Positions 45,873 through 57,712 of a DNA stretch of 64,000 nucleotides are shown here, piece after piece. Positions within the stretch are counted from its first letter, which is position 1. Every line of letters begins with the position of its first letter. Made by a program: the position numbers and the translations under genes. This DNA is from Salvia splendens (lineage: Eukaryota > Streptophyta > Magnoliopsida > Lamiales > Lamiaceae). The stretch is taken from contig NC_056033.1 in assembly GCF_004379255.2 (NCBI RefSeq), positions 22,870,209-22,934,208 of the forward strand. The letters run 5' to 3'. The notes below the pieces were generated by a model. The model saw only the letters and a list, made by a program, of their open reading frames with translations, made no database searches and was not told the origin of the DNA.

Positions 45873-48625
45873 ATGCAGGATCCATTTTTCTTGGATGAGA
45901 AACCAGCGAGAAACGGTGAAACCGGAGGCATGCAGCCCAAGGTGGACTCGCCTAAGGAAAAGGGACTGACGAAGGAGACTCCAGCCCAAAACGTACCCAA
46001 GGATAACTCTGGAAAGGCTGTTGAAGGACTGGTTGAAGAGGAGAAAGGAAAGAAACTGTTCCCTTACTGTTTCGTGACCAAAAGGAAGAAACAGAACCCA
46101 GTGGATTACATGTCGATTTTTGGGAAGCTGGATGTTACCATACCGTTCCTCTAGGCCGTGAAGCTACCCTCACTTGGGAAATTCATTAAAGAGTTCATAG
46201 CCGTGAAAGCCCAGGAGGAGGGAAAGATCATGGTGGAAGGGATAGCATCAGCAATTGTGCAGGAAAAGCTACCACCCAAGAGAGCCGATCCAGGTATGTT
46301 TACTTTGCCTATAACTATAGGAGATGTAAAAGTCGAGCACGCAATGTGTGACCTGGGAGCTTCTATTAATGTTATGTCTTTGTCAATCTATAACCGGCTG
46401 AAGGGAGTGACGTTGTCAAACACTAGGGTGTTGATCCAACTGGCTGATAGATCATGCATAAGTCCTGAGAGCGTATTAGAAAATGTGTTGGTGAGAGTAC
46501 ATGATTTTACTTATCCTGCTGACTTTTACGTGATCAAGATGGGTGAGTCTGAAGCTAGGGAGTCAAGCGGTATATTGTTAGGAAGGCCATTTCTTAGGAC
46601 AGGCAAGACGATTATAGATATGGCTGAGGGAACAATTTGCATTGATTTTCATGGAGAGAAGTTCACCTTTGATATCAATGAGGCCATGAAAAAGACTATC
46701 GATTCTGAAAATCTATGCTATGTTGATGTAATTGACCCCTTAGTCCAAGATTTTCTTGAGACTGAATTATTGCAGAAGAAACTCCAAGCTTTAGATGTAT
46801 ATGGGCAGGCTGATGTGGAAGCGGCTGCATGGTGCGATCTGATCAGTAGCCAAGGGTTAACTGACGAAGAGATAGAAGGAGCAATTAAGGATTTCTGCCA
46901 GAAATCAGAATTTATTGGAGCCGCAGGGGCTCAGCTACCAGTCAGTACAGATGAAGAGTTGGAAAAGGAAGGGGATGCTGCAAGAAGCATTCTGCCGGCT
47001 GACATACTTCCCCCACAAGTTGAATTGAAGAAGCTGCCAGCGAATCTGAAGTATGCCTTACTAGGGGAGGAAAACTCGTACCCGGTGATCATTAGCAGCA
47101 GCCTGACGAAAGAACAAGAAGCAAGGCTACTGACCATCCTAGGCAGGAACAAAAAAACAATTGGATGGAGCCTTACAGATATGGTAGGAATAAGCCCCGA
47201 CGTCTGCATGCATCATATTAGGCTAGAAGAGGGGGCGAAAGCTCATCGTGACTCGCAGAAGAAGGTGAATCTCAACATGCGGGAGGATATATTGAAGGAA
47301 ATTTTAAAGTTGCTGTCATTAGGGATTATATATTCCGTGCCCGATAGCGAGTGGGTCAGCCATGTACACATGGTTCCCAAGAAGTCCGGGATTCAGGTGG
47401 TTCAAAATGAGAGGAATGAGCTGATACCGACAAGGCTAGTCACTGGTTGGCGGATGTGCATAGACTACCGCAAGCTGAACGCCGCAACCAGGAAAGACCA
47501 TTTCCCCCTACCGTTCATCGATCAGATGTTGGAGCGACTGGCCGGGAAGAAGTACTTTTGTTTTTTGGATGGGTACAGCGGGTATTTTCAGATCTACGTG
47601 GACCCTGAAGACCAGGATAAAACTACCTACACCTGCCCATTTGGAACCTATGCGTACAGACGCATGCCGTTCGGTCTTTGCAACGCTCCGGGAACATTCC
47701 AACGACGCATGATGAACATATTTTCCGATCTGATCGAGGAGTGCATAGAAATATTCATGGATGACTTTACAGTCTACGGAGACTCTTTCGATTCATGCCT
47801 TCACCATTTGGATATAGTCTTGGAGAGGTGTCAAGCGAAGAGCCTAGTCTTGAATTTTGAGAAGTGTCATTTTATGGTCACGGAAGGAATCGTCCTAGGA
47901 CAGTGGTGTCAGAGAGAGGTGTACAGGTGGATCAAGCCAAGGTGGACGTCATTTCCAAACTGCCTTTCCCTACTGACCAGAAGGGGATAGGGGTTTTCAG
48001 AGGCATGCAAGATTTTATCGACGATTTATAAAAGACTTCGCCAAAATCACCCAGCCCCTTACCAGACTTCTTCAAAACGAAGTGGAATTCAATTTTGATG
48101 AACAGTGCAAGACTGCTTTCAACCTCCTCAAAGAGAAGCTGATATCTGCACCCATTATCCGGGCACCTGACTGGGATCATCCGTTCGAAGTGATGTGTGA
48201 TGCCAGCGATTACGCGGTGGGAGCTGTGCTGGGTTAGAAGATCGAGGGAAAAAGGTATGTGATCTTTTATGCATCTAAGACATTGAATCAAGCTCAAAGT
48301 AATTATGATATCACTGAGAAGGAGATGCTAGCCGTGGTATATTCATTCGAGAAGTTTCGAAATTACTTGTTGGGATCCAAGGTCATCGTCTATACTGACC
48401 ATGCGGCCATTAAGTACCTGATTGCCAAGAAAGAATCAAAACCCCGCTTGATCCGATGGGTACTCCTGTTGCAAGAGTTCGCTTGGGAGGTGGAAGACAA
48501 GAAAGGGGTTGATAATAAAGTTGCGGACCATTTGAGCAGGATAATGCAGGATGGGAATAGCGAGGAGGTGCGAGATCGATTCCCGGAAGAGCACTTGTGC
48601 GAGATCGATTCCCGGAAGAGCACTT
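45873..48625 (+). pseudogene. Athila Pol (protease, RT, RNase H), broken
   Basis: A frame from 45873 has TAG at 46152 and is then open from 46155 to 47990. Aspartic protease (CDLGASINVM near 46350, GILLGRPFLRTGKTIID) is followed by a spacer. RT has WRMCIDYRKLNAATRKDH, FLDGYSGYFQI and the catalytic [12 protein letters not shown] near 47757. A frameshift near 47905 puts the end of RT out of frame. TAG at 48235 interrupts RNase H, which continues from 48238 ([24 protein letters not shown]) to 48625. The RT active-site motifs themselves are intact. Integrase is absent. Confidence 0.85.
48568..48625 (+). repeat. 29-bp exact tandem duplication at the element break
   Basis: Units 48568-48596 and 48597-48625, beginning GTGCGAGATCGATTCCC, are identical. 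The pol sequence ends immediately after the second unit, so the duplication is probably a scar of the rearrangement. Confidence 0.85.
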
Positions 48626-49560
48626 TTCTTCACTCTTTTACTCCTTTCTTCTCTGCCCGGGTGATTTATACTTGTTCCTGGGTCTGGCAGATATTTCACG
48701 CACCTGGACTTATAAATACACGTTAGTACCATAGGAAACACAAAATCTATACCCAAAATAGATGCATGAAACGAGCCTTATCAAACTGGTCACACTTAAA
48801 CAATACTTGTCCTCAAGTATGAAAGACAAGAAAAAAAAAGAAATAAGGCAAGTTTCTATGCATGCTCCCCGTTTAACCGACCTAAAAAAACACATAAACT
48901 CCTAGACTTAGACCAAGAAATAGAAAACACAAGACAAAGAAAAGAAACACATAAGAGCAAAATTGGTATTTTTCCTAGCAGCTATCCCCACAAGTTTAAG
49001 GTCAATCCAAGCGTTTACAGCCTCAGATTCTTCCCTCCCCCTTCTTCTATGTAGTCATGCTGTCAGTTTGTCAAGATAGCCTTAAATTTTACCTCCTATT
49101 GGATTCACTCGATCACTCATTCCTCACCAGGGATGTTAGGATCATTCACTCTTCACTTTTCCATACCTCTGATGCCTTAATATCGATGCCATAGAATAGT
49201 TCCTTAAGGTCTTTCACTGGTTGTAATGGGGCTAGGGGATTACAATGTATACTGGTAAGAATCCTAAGGGACCTAAGTTCATAAATATAAGCCAAAAAAT
49301 GATGCGGTCATGTGAACTGAGGGACAAAACTTGGTAACAACCTCCCGTGTATGATATCTTCTTTCCCAACATATTGGAGATGTTCCTTGGCTATTTAGCC
49401 TTATTTTCTTACTCTATCTGCCCCTTTCATTCATAACCCCCTTTTTTTCCATTTTCTTGGGCCAGGTAATAAATATTTCTGCCAATTTTCTTTTCTAATT
49501 CTCTCTCTTTTTTTTCTTTTCTTTTCTCTAGGCTTATAATATATATAAATATAGAGAGAC
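48626..49560 (-). mobile_element. Athila-type 3-prime remnant, minus strand
   Basis: 48626-48782 looks like the start of an LTR read in reverse (its end is CCTTATCA, i.e. TGATAAGG on the minus strand). 48783-49440 matches the LTR-proximal 3-prime regions at 35411-35900 and 56202-56700, including AATACTTGTCCTCAAGTAT, CACCAGGGATGTTAGG and TAATGGGGCTA phrases. No coding frame is present. It is joined head-on to the plus-strand pol. Confidence 0.65.
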
Positions 49561-50440
49561 AGAGAGAGTTGTGATCAATGTCGAACCATTCTTAAAGACC
49601 GAACTAGAGACAAATCTCATCCACCCATTAATCACATCTAATGGTTATTAATAATTACACATTAGCTGGTTTTTTTATTTAGTTAAATTGACACAAGGGT
49701 AGTTTTGGAATAACCAAGATGATGCAGTTACGTGTATACACCATTTCCCTTCCCAAATCCAATCCACTTCTCTCGATTTCTACGTTTCTCTCTCACCTAT
49801 CCCCGGCGCAACTACCTCCATCGTGCGGTCTCCCCCGCCCCACCGCATCGGAGTTGAGGAAGAAACACCACTCTGCGGAGTGGAACTTCGATCTGGTGGA
49901 GATGGAGAAGCTCTCCAACTACATATGGAAAGAGGCATATACCGTCGTGGAACAAGCTGATGGCAGAGCAGAACAGATTCATGGAACGGATTCACGGCAG
50001 TTTCTCGCTGCATCACGCATCTATGGGGAGTGAACGAGGATGTGGTGCAGGCACCGTACGATCTGAATATGATGATATCGGCGTAATGGGTGGTGGTGAT
50101 GGGGAGGATGGTAGATAACATAAGAAGATAATTAATAAGGTTATGAGAATGGGATGGAGGGGATGCTGGACGAGTTGCCGTCAGTGGCTGAGAAGAGGAA
50201 GAAGCTGCAGAGCAGCGTCACCTTCTTCAGTCGTTGCGATTGATTGGATGCATTTCTCAGAGGAGAAGAAAGTCTGGAAATCGTCATTATTTAGATTTAT
50301 ATATTACTTCGAACACCTAGGCTATAACTTCATTCAGTTAGATTATTACTTCATTCACCTGGGTTATTACTTCATTTGACTAGGTTATTACTTCATTTTC
50401 TGTTCTATTACTTCATTCAAATAACGGCAAGGGTTGAAGT
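49561..50440 (+). other. Left flank of Mutator-like inverted repeat, small ORF
   Basis: GAGAGTTGTGATCAATGTCG near 49565 may be a DNA-transposon end, but I find no inverted partner. A 104-codon frame at 49719-50033 has no recognised domain, and a second short frame follows at 50143-50379. They may be captured host sequence or chance frames. TTACTTCATT repeats begin at about 50305. Confidence 0.35.
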
Positions 50441-52120
50441 TGTCAGAAAGTTTCACGACTTGAGAAAGAAATAAAGACTATGTCCAAGCCTGACTGTAAA
50501 TGTGTCAAATATGGCGAGGTTGGTCGGCTTGATTTAAGGAATTGCGACAAGATATGGAAGAAGAAGAAGAAGAAGAAGAAAAAGAAGAACTGATGAGCTT
50601 ATTTCCTTATAGTAAATTATTCATTCCAGTAGGTTTCGTACTTCATTCATGTAGTTATTTATTTCATTCCAGTTGTTTATTACTTCACTACACTTTGAAT
50701 TTGAATTTATTTAAATTTTTGGCACACATTAAATAAAATAGACTATATGAAGTGTTTTATTAATGAAGTATTTATTCTTTATTATGATGTTTTCGTATGC
50801 TAAGGCTGAACCTGCCTATTAATCATTCTTGTATGTTCAATACTTCATTGTCGTAGTCTTAATTCCACTAGTTTATTACTTCATTCCAGTAATTTATTAA
50901 TGTGTGTGAACTAAAATCGTTTGGATTTTCTCCAAAATAGCCAACTATTTCCATAGTAGGAGAAAGTTGGTAAATCGTCATCTGGTTTGATTTTGAAGGA
51001 GTTCTGGTGGAAATCATCGCGGTAGATTGAAGGAATTTTTCAGAGTGGGGAAGAACGGATGGAGAACTGTGTTGTATATATAGTTTGCGAAGAATTAATA
51101 TTGTAATGAACCAAATAACGCACTTGATGAAGTTATAACCTTAAGTAATGAAGTAATATGAACTGAATTGTGTTTATGTATAAGTGCGCAGTTGGACTTG
51201 TACCTGTATTGACTAAATAACTTAATTGATGAAATTATAATCTCATTTAATTAGGTAGTGAACTGAAGTAATAACCCACCTGAAGTTCGATGAAGTAAAA
51301 AGCTATTGTGATGAAGTGATATACTTGTTAAATGAAGTAAATGCACGTACAAATGAAGTAGTGATTACTCTTCCTGATCTTCACTTGAATCCTTTATAGC
51401 ATTGGTTTATAAACTTCATTTCGTAAATAATTTAGTTCATTTCGTCCGTTCATTACTTTGAGTCAACATAAAACAAGACAAGAACTATTGATAAATGATT
51501 GACCAACAGAACATTTATCATGATAATATTAATCATATGCTATATATTTTGTTTAGAGAGATTGGAAGGTTAACAAATAATGAAACAGAATGCAAAAAAA
51601 GTACTTCGTTCGTAAAATTATTATGTGCTTTTGAAATGATAATTTATTTTACCTCCAAAAATTTAAACGATCACAAACTATACGAATACATCATAATAAA
51701 TACCGAGGATGTGGAAATACCTTAATAATGCAGGCACATATAGTTATCTTTAAATGAATAGGTTCAGTATTAACATATGAATAAAACACTTTATATAGTC
51801 TATTCACTTTAAAGTTTACAAAAAGTTTAAAAAGATTCACATTCAAAGTGGAATGAAGTAATAAAGTGCCAAAATGAAGTAGTTAACTATTGGAATGAAT
51901 TATCAAACCTATTGGAATGAAGAAATAAATTACAAACAAAGAAATGTATCACATCATTTTTAGAAAATCAATATGCTAACAAACGAATATCAATAAAGCA
52001 ACTCATCACTTATATTTGCATCTTCTTCTCATCTGTTTTGTCACAATTCCTTGAATCATGCCGACCAACCACGTGACATTTGTCACATCTACGACCAAGC
52101 TTGGACAAATCCTTTATTTC
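50440..52120. repeat. Imperfect inverted repeat with zinc-knuckle remnants, Mutator-like
   Basis: 50440-50850 and 51715-52120 are inverted copies, about 75-80 per cent alike by eye, around a spacer of about 860 bp. Each arm holds a CCHC-type knuckle remnant. On the minus strand near 52030-52095 the frame reads KLGRRCDKCHVVGRHDS then RNCDK; on the plus strand near 50481-50550 it is CKCVKYGEVGRLDLRNC. Such knuckles occur near the C-terminus of Mutator-like transposases. TTACTTCATTC motifs crowd the left arm and their complements the right one. No complete transposase is present. Confidence 0.6.
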
Positions 52121-52681
52121 TTCATTTGGCACATCTACGACCAGGCTTGGGCATATACTTTATTTGGCAAATAAAACAAGACACTGGTATATAATTTAAA
52201 AACTAACTGTTGTTAGTCAAAAAATTATAACAAACACAAATCATTCTGGTATGTAATAAATTGAAAATGAATAGATATTTACTTCATTCTAGTAGGATTT
52301 TACTTCATTCTAAAACATTATTACTTCATTGGACTACGGTTATACTTCATTCCAGTATTTGATCAAACAAATGCTATATACATTCGAAAAACCAAGTTTC
52401 CCTGCGTTTTCACTGTCTATGAATTAATTAATAATGATCAGCTGCTGTAGTTTTGTTTGAGGAAGCATATTCAAATCCACAAGTCGAGTCGACATGATCA
52501 TCAAGCATAAAAGATTCATTTTTACAAGAGCAAGCTTTCTAAAACAGTAGTCATGTCAGAAACCAAAAGTGAAGCTCACAAAGTGATGAAGCAAAAAACA
52601 TGAATGATAAGCTATATCATCATCTTCACTCTTTGTGTCCACTTCATCTTCATTGAACTCATAAACATTAGAATTAATATT
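52121..52681. other. Right flank of the inverted repeat
   Basis: AT-rich, with four more TTACTTCATT motifs at 52279-52350 and no coding frame. It ends where the plus-strand LTR begins; ATATT (52677-52681) would be that element's target copy. Confidence 0.45.
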
Positions 52682-54112
52682 TGATAAGTCGTATTCTAGG
52701 TCTTTGTTACGGGTCAGTATGATGTGCAAAATTGATTATATCTGCAAAACAGTTGCTCAAAGTGTGCAGGTTAAGTGTTCTAGCCAGTAGGGAAGTTTCG
52801 GAATGTTCAGGTGAAAAAGGGCGCCAGCATGATCTCATACTGATCAGTATTCGTGCTGAAACGGCTTGAGATGGAGAAGACGGATAGCTGGGACGGATTA
52901 CCCACAATTAAGGGCAAAGAAGTCAACTTGCAATGAGGATTTACCCTAAAATCAAAGGTAAGCCTCCCTATAAAAGGAAGCCAAGAAGGAGAGAGAAAAA
53001 AAAATCCAAATTCACTCATTCACCACCATCTTTAAGTAGAGAGTTCTCTCGGTAATACCAGTCTTTCAGCCGTGTCCCGCTTCTTGCCTCGCCGCAGCCA
53101 TGATCACCTGACGCCCAGATGATCCCAGAGTTCCAGTCATCTTCCGTTCCAGCCAGCAAGACCGTAGCTTAGAGATTCCATCGCCCGGAGTGGAAAAAAA
53201 ACACTTTTATTTGCCTTCGCAGTTTTAATTTTCCTTGCTTCCCTTACGTTGGATCTTTGTTGCTTTTGGATATTTTCTGCTTTTGAAGTACTTGTTGAAG
53301 ATCCGAACGTGTTTATGCTATGAAGTTTATTTTCGTTTCATTTATTGTGTTGTTTTCTTTTCCTTCCTTGCCTAGTTAGCTTAGATCTAAAGTTTCTTGG
53401 TGTTTGAAGTGCTGAATCTCTCATTTCTGTTTTACGTAGCAAGTTTCTTTAGGATAGTATAAGCTGGTACTGTTTGATTGGGAAGTGGATCGTTGCATGC
53501 AAAGCTTAGTTTTAATTTCCGAATCGTTCTTCCATGTTGACCAGTACGCAGAAGTCCAGTTCCAGTGTTTGATTTCAGATTTGATTTCGTAGTTTTAGAT
53601 CTGTGTTCGTGAGTTGATAATCTATGTTTTCCGTGTTGAATCTGGAATTGTTATCTGAATTTTGGATGTGTTTGTTGAAGAAGATGGTGTCTATTTCAAT
53701 TGGAGGGGACCACTTACTTTTTAGATGCTTTTTGCTTTTGTCCTTCACTTTTAGTTAAGCCCTGTCAGCCTAGTCACCAAACTTCCACTACCCTCTGAAT
53801 ATTCCGTTTAGCCCAAAATAGAAACCCGTACCTTCTAAATAATTTCTGTTACAAAAATGTCTCCCCATTTCACGTACACGGTTACATTCCAGATGTCTTC
53901 ATTACCGTCTGACCAGTAAAACACCACCTTTAAGTTCTTGCCTAGGTAGAGACTCAACCCAAGCGTGGTAGCTAACCAACCTTTCCAAATATCACCGCGG
54001 TAGTTTAAACGCACCATCTCTTTGGGATTCGACCCTTATCACCACTATACTGATCAGTAGGAGTGGGTTGAGGAATCTTTGAAACCAGGGTCTAGGCTTA
54101 GTTAGGATCTCT
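52682..54112 (+). repeat. Athila LTR, 3-prime end missing
   Basis: Starts TGATAAGTCGTATTCTAGG like 42263. It contains the 14-bp perfect palindrome ATACTGATCAGTAT at 52837-52850 and TACTGATCAGTA at 54048-54059. The last 60 or so bases of the LTR are deleted. Confidence 0.85.
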
Positions 54113-54115
54113 ATC

Positions 54116-54715
54116 TTGTCTGACCTAGGCACGAGTAGTGACGAAGAGAAGGGCACCATAGAGGAACCAATACAAGAAGAGAAACCACTGTTGGAAGGCA
54201 ACCCAAGGGAAATGGCCAACCAGGGAGATGAAGACCCGGAGATCGGGACGCTGAACGCACATACTGAAGGAGAGCCCCCGCAAGCCATAGTCGTTACTCC
54301 AGGGCAAACCGCCTGCGATGTGAAGCTTCATGTGATCGCGATCCTGCCTACATACTGTGGGAAGAGCTATGAAGGGCCGTATGAGTTTCTTCATGAGTTT
54401 TGTAAAATTTGTAGGGCGCAGAGAAGACCAGCAGGAGCGACTGAGGATGATTATAGGCTGAAGGCTTTGCCATTTGTGCTCAAGGGGGATGCTAACACCT
54501 GGTTCATGCGCCTGCCCCCCAACTCTATTGAGACTTGGGCCGATTTCAAGTCAGCATTCCTGGGCGAGTTTTTTCCGTCATCCAAGACAAGCGCGCTGAA
54601 GAGGGAAATAACTAATGTGAAGCAAGGGTATGATGAACCCTTGAGTGATTATTGAGCAAGATACATGGGTCTTTTGGAATCATGACCCAACCATCGCATG
54701 GCGGACATTGAAGTA
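54116..54715 (+). pseudogene. Athila Gag N-terminal fragment
   Basis: Open from 54116 to a TGA at 54653-54655, where the plus-strand relative has TGG (SDYWEKY). It has the blocks HVIAILPTYCGKSYEG, FLHEFCKICR and FVLKGDANTWFMRLPP and runs on in the same frame to 54715, where it is cut by the next LTR. It is less damaged than the gag at 43880 up to the TGA. Confidence 0.85.
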
Positions 54716-56201
54716 TGAAACGGTTAGGGCTCAGGGCGCTTAGGTGTCGTTCAAGTAAGGATACATCCTACTGGTCAAGATACAGATCCTAATTAAACCT
54801 AGGCCCTGGTTTCAAAAATTCCTCAACCCACTCCTACTGATCAGTATAGTGGTGGTAAGGGTCAAATCCTACAGAGATGGTGCGTTAAAACTATTGTGGT
54901 GATATTCTGGATGGTTTGGTTAGCTACCACGCTCGGGTTGAGTCTCTACCTAGGCAAGAACTTAAAGGTAATTTCCTACTGACTAGAATGGGGAAAGTAG
55001 TGTAGAGGTGCAGCTGTGTACGTGGAAATGGGGAGACATTTTTGTAACAGAAAATATTTGGAAGGTACGGGATTCTATTTTGGGCTAGACAGAATATTCA
55101 GAGGGTAGTGGTAGTCATGGTGACTAGGCCGACAGATCTGCAGGTTATAACTAAAAGTAAAGGACAAAAAGCAAAAAGCATCTAAAAAGCAAAGTGGTCC
55201 CCAACATTAGACTTGGACATCATCTTCTTCAACAACACAAACTAAAATCAGAAAATAATTCCAGATTCAACACAGAAACACAGTTTATCAATTCGCGAAC
55301 ACAGATCCACAAATAAGAACACCAAATCTGAAATCAAAACACAGAAACTGCAACTCCGCGTACTGGTCAATAGGAAACGAAACGCACTCAAACTAAACTT
55401 CACATGCAGCGATTCACTCACGATCGAACAGTTCCACGTTTAACTAAGGAAATTGCGACGGAAACAAGGAAAGAGAAGATTCAGCACTTAAAACACCAAG
55501 GAACCTTAGATCTAAGCTAACTAGGTGGAATAAGAAGGAAAAGAAATCAACACCATAACTGAACGGAAATCAACTTCTTAGCATTAACACGTTCGGATCT
55601 TCAACAAGTACTTCAAAAGCAGAAAATATCCAAAAGCAAGCAAAGATCCAACGTAAGGAAAGCAAGTAAATTAAACTACGAAAGCGAATAAAAGTGTTTT
55701 GCCACTCCGGGCGATGAAATCTCTAAGCTACGGTCTTGCTGGCTGGAACGGACGATTTGGAACTCCGGGAACATCTAGATCTTCAAGTGACCATGGCAGT
55801 GGCGAGGAACGAGATTCTGGACTGGGCTGAAAGACTAAACTCCGAGAGAACTCTCCTAAAAGTGATGATGATGAACGACTCCCTTTTTTTCTCCAAGTGG
55901 CTTCCTTTTATAGGGAGGCTTACCCTTGATTTTTAGGTTGAGACCTTGCGGTGAAATGACTTCTTTGCCCTTAATTGTGATTGAGCAGTCCCAGCTATCC
56001 TCCTTCTCCATCTCGAGCCATTTTTGCATGTATACTGGTCAGTGCGTAATCGTCCTGACGCCCTTTTCACTTGAAGTGTCTGAAACTCTGCCTACTGGCT
56101 AGAACGCTTACCCTGCACGCTTAAGCAACTAGTTTTGCAGATATAATTCAATTATGCACATCATACTGACCCGTAACCTGGGCCTAGAATACGACTAATC
56201 A
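54716..56201 (-). repeat. Athila 3-prime LTR (1486 bp)
   Basis: Plus-strand ends TGAAACGG and GACTAATCA, the reverse complement of the family ends. It forms a long inverted repeat with 52682-54112. It contains TACTGATCAGTA at 54835-54846. Confidence 0.85.
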
Positions 56202-57628
56202 AACTGCTCACACTTACCACATGTTTGTCCTCAAGCGTGAAGAACAAACAAAAAGGAATAAGTCGAATTCTAGCCTGGTTACTCCCATGACCGACTCTAC
56301 CTAAACTAGACTCTATAATACAACGACGCAAAGAAAAACACTTGGTCAAACACAGGAAAAAAAAAACACACAAACACAAATAAAAACTAAAACACAAAGA
56401 TTGGGCTATATTTTCAACCATCCCTTACCTCGGGATCTGGTGCAATCCGGCCTTAGACAGCCCTGAACTTCTGCCACCCCCCATTCCTTCCTGGTCAGTA
56501 TATCCGCTTGTCATGATCGCCCAAACTCTCGGCCAAACACTAGATTCACTCGGTCTCTCATACCTCACCAGGAATGTTAGGACCGCATTCTCTCAATATG
56601 CTCAACCACACTTGCTTCGGACTTGGATCTCATGTGCAGCTACTGAAGGGCTTAAAGGCTTGTAATGGGGCTATTGGATCTCACTTGCTTCTTAGCTGGC
56701 GCTTCTGGCTTGGGTCTCTAACTGGTCAGTATCATCTTGTGGCTTTGCCACCCTTATTCCTTCTCTTTTTTTTTTTGTGTGGTCAAGTTTCTGACTATTT
56801 TTCTCCACATTCTTCTCTCTCTCTCTTTTTTTTTCTTTTTCCTTTGTGGCTTCGCCACCCTTATACCTTCTTCTCTCCCCTTTTTTTTCTTTTTGTGGAC
56901 CCGGGATAACTCCCTGGTCGATTTTCTTCCGAACTTTCTTGCCCAGCTGGAGTCTGCTCTCTTTCACATCTTTCTGGCCAGTAAGCTTCATTCGCCTCAT
57001 GCCTTGCACACACACAGCCCCAGTGGCTAGGGGTATTTATCTGGGTAAAAGAGTTGGGAAAAGAGGTTCTAAGGGTGGTTTTTTTTTTTTTTTTTTTTTT
57101 AACGGAGGGGGGTTTCCTACTGCCTTCAGTGTTTGCTACCCGTGGTCACTTCATCCTAGGCAAATTGTGGCAGCCTCTCCTTCTTTTCAATATTTGTGGA
57201 AAGTGGTTCCACTTTAAGCTTATAACTCACATTTGAAGAGGGCTTTCGCGTTTGGCTCTAAGTATGGGCTTTTCTCTCATACTCACATCATCTATCCTGA
57301 CTAGGAGGTACTAGGGAGGGTGGTTTCGGTTTTCCAGCATGTCTTATTTACCTCAGTTCCCTTCACCGTCAGCTCAAGACGGTTGAGTTTTAAGCCCAAT
57401 CAACACACAAAATAAAAAAAACTAAACTTAACAGGACACTAACACAAGCACGAACACAAAAACTACACATATATACATAAACACATACTCATCATACTGG
57501 TCATTGCGTCCCCCCTCCCACTTCACAAGTGTCTGCCCTCAGATAAGGCTGTGAAGTGGAAAAGGTAATGACCAGTATGATGGACACATAGACAAACATA
57601 CAGAAACAACAAATTAAAACTAAAACTT

Positions 57629-57663
57629 CTCACACTTAGACTATGGAATAGGCTAAGTGGGAG
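57629..57663. ncRNA. Conserved 35-nt hairpin, Athila 3-prime copy 1
   Basis: Arms CTCACACTTAG and CTAAGTGGGAG with centre ACTATGGAATAGG. Inner pairs C-G, T-A, A-T, T-A replace the bases seen in the other hairpins. One arm base gives a mismatch. Confidence 0.55.
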
Positions 57664-57712
57664 AGTTTGAAAACCTAAACAGACCAACAAAACACACATA
57701 TATATAAAACTC

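Larger units (their letters stand above)
42263..48625 (+). mobile_element. Athila-type element, plus strand, 3-prime truncated
   Basis: 5-prime LTR, tRNA-Asp-like primer site, gag, protease, RT and RNase H in order, then an abrupt end after a 29-bp duplication at 48568-48625. No integrase, 3-prime ORF or 3-prime LTR follows. Stops and frameshifts occur throughout. It lies inside the LTR of the minus-strand Athila element; the 5 bp before it are CTAAG. Confidence 0.88.
52682..54715 (+). mobile_element. Athila-type LTR-gag fragment, plus strand
   Basis: LTR 52682 to about 54112 is joined directly to gag, with the LTR end, primer site and first part of gag deleted at a TCT/CTG-rich junction near 54112-54118. 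The fragment ends in gag at 54715 where a minus-strand LTR begins. It has no primer site and cannot move by itself. Confidence 0.85.

Noticed and set aside
56574..57217. Plus-strand ORFs rich in Phe and Leu that look like membrane segments
   Set aside because: They arise from T-rich low-complexity sequence antisense to the Athila 3-prime untranslated region.
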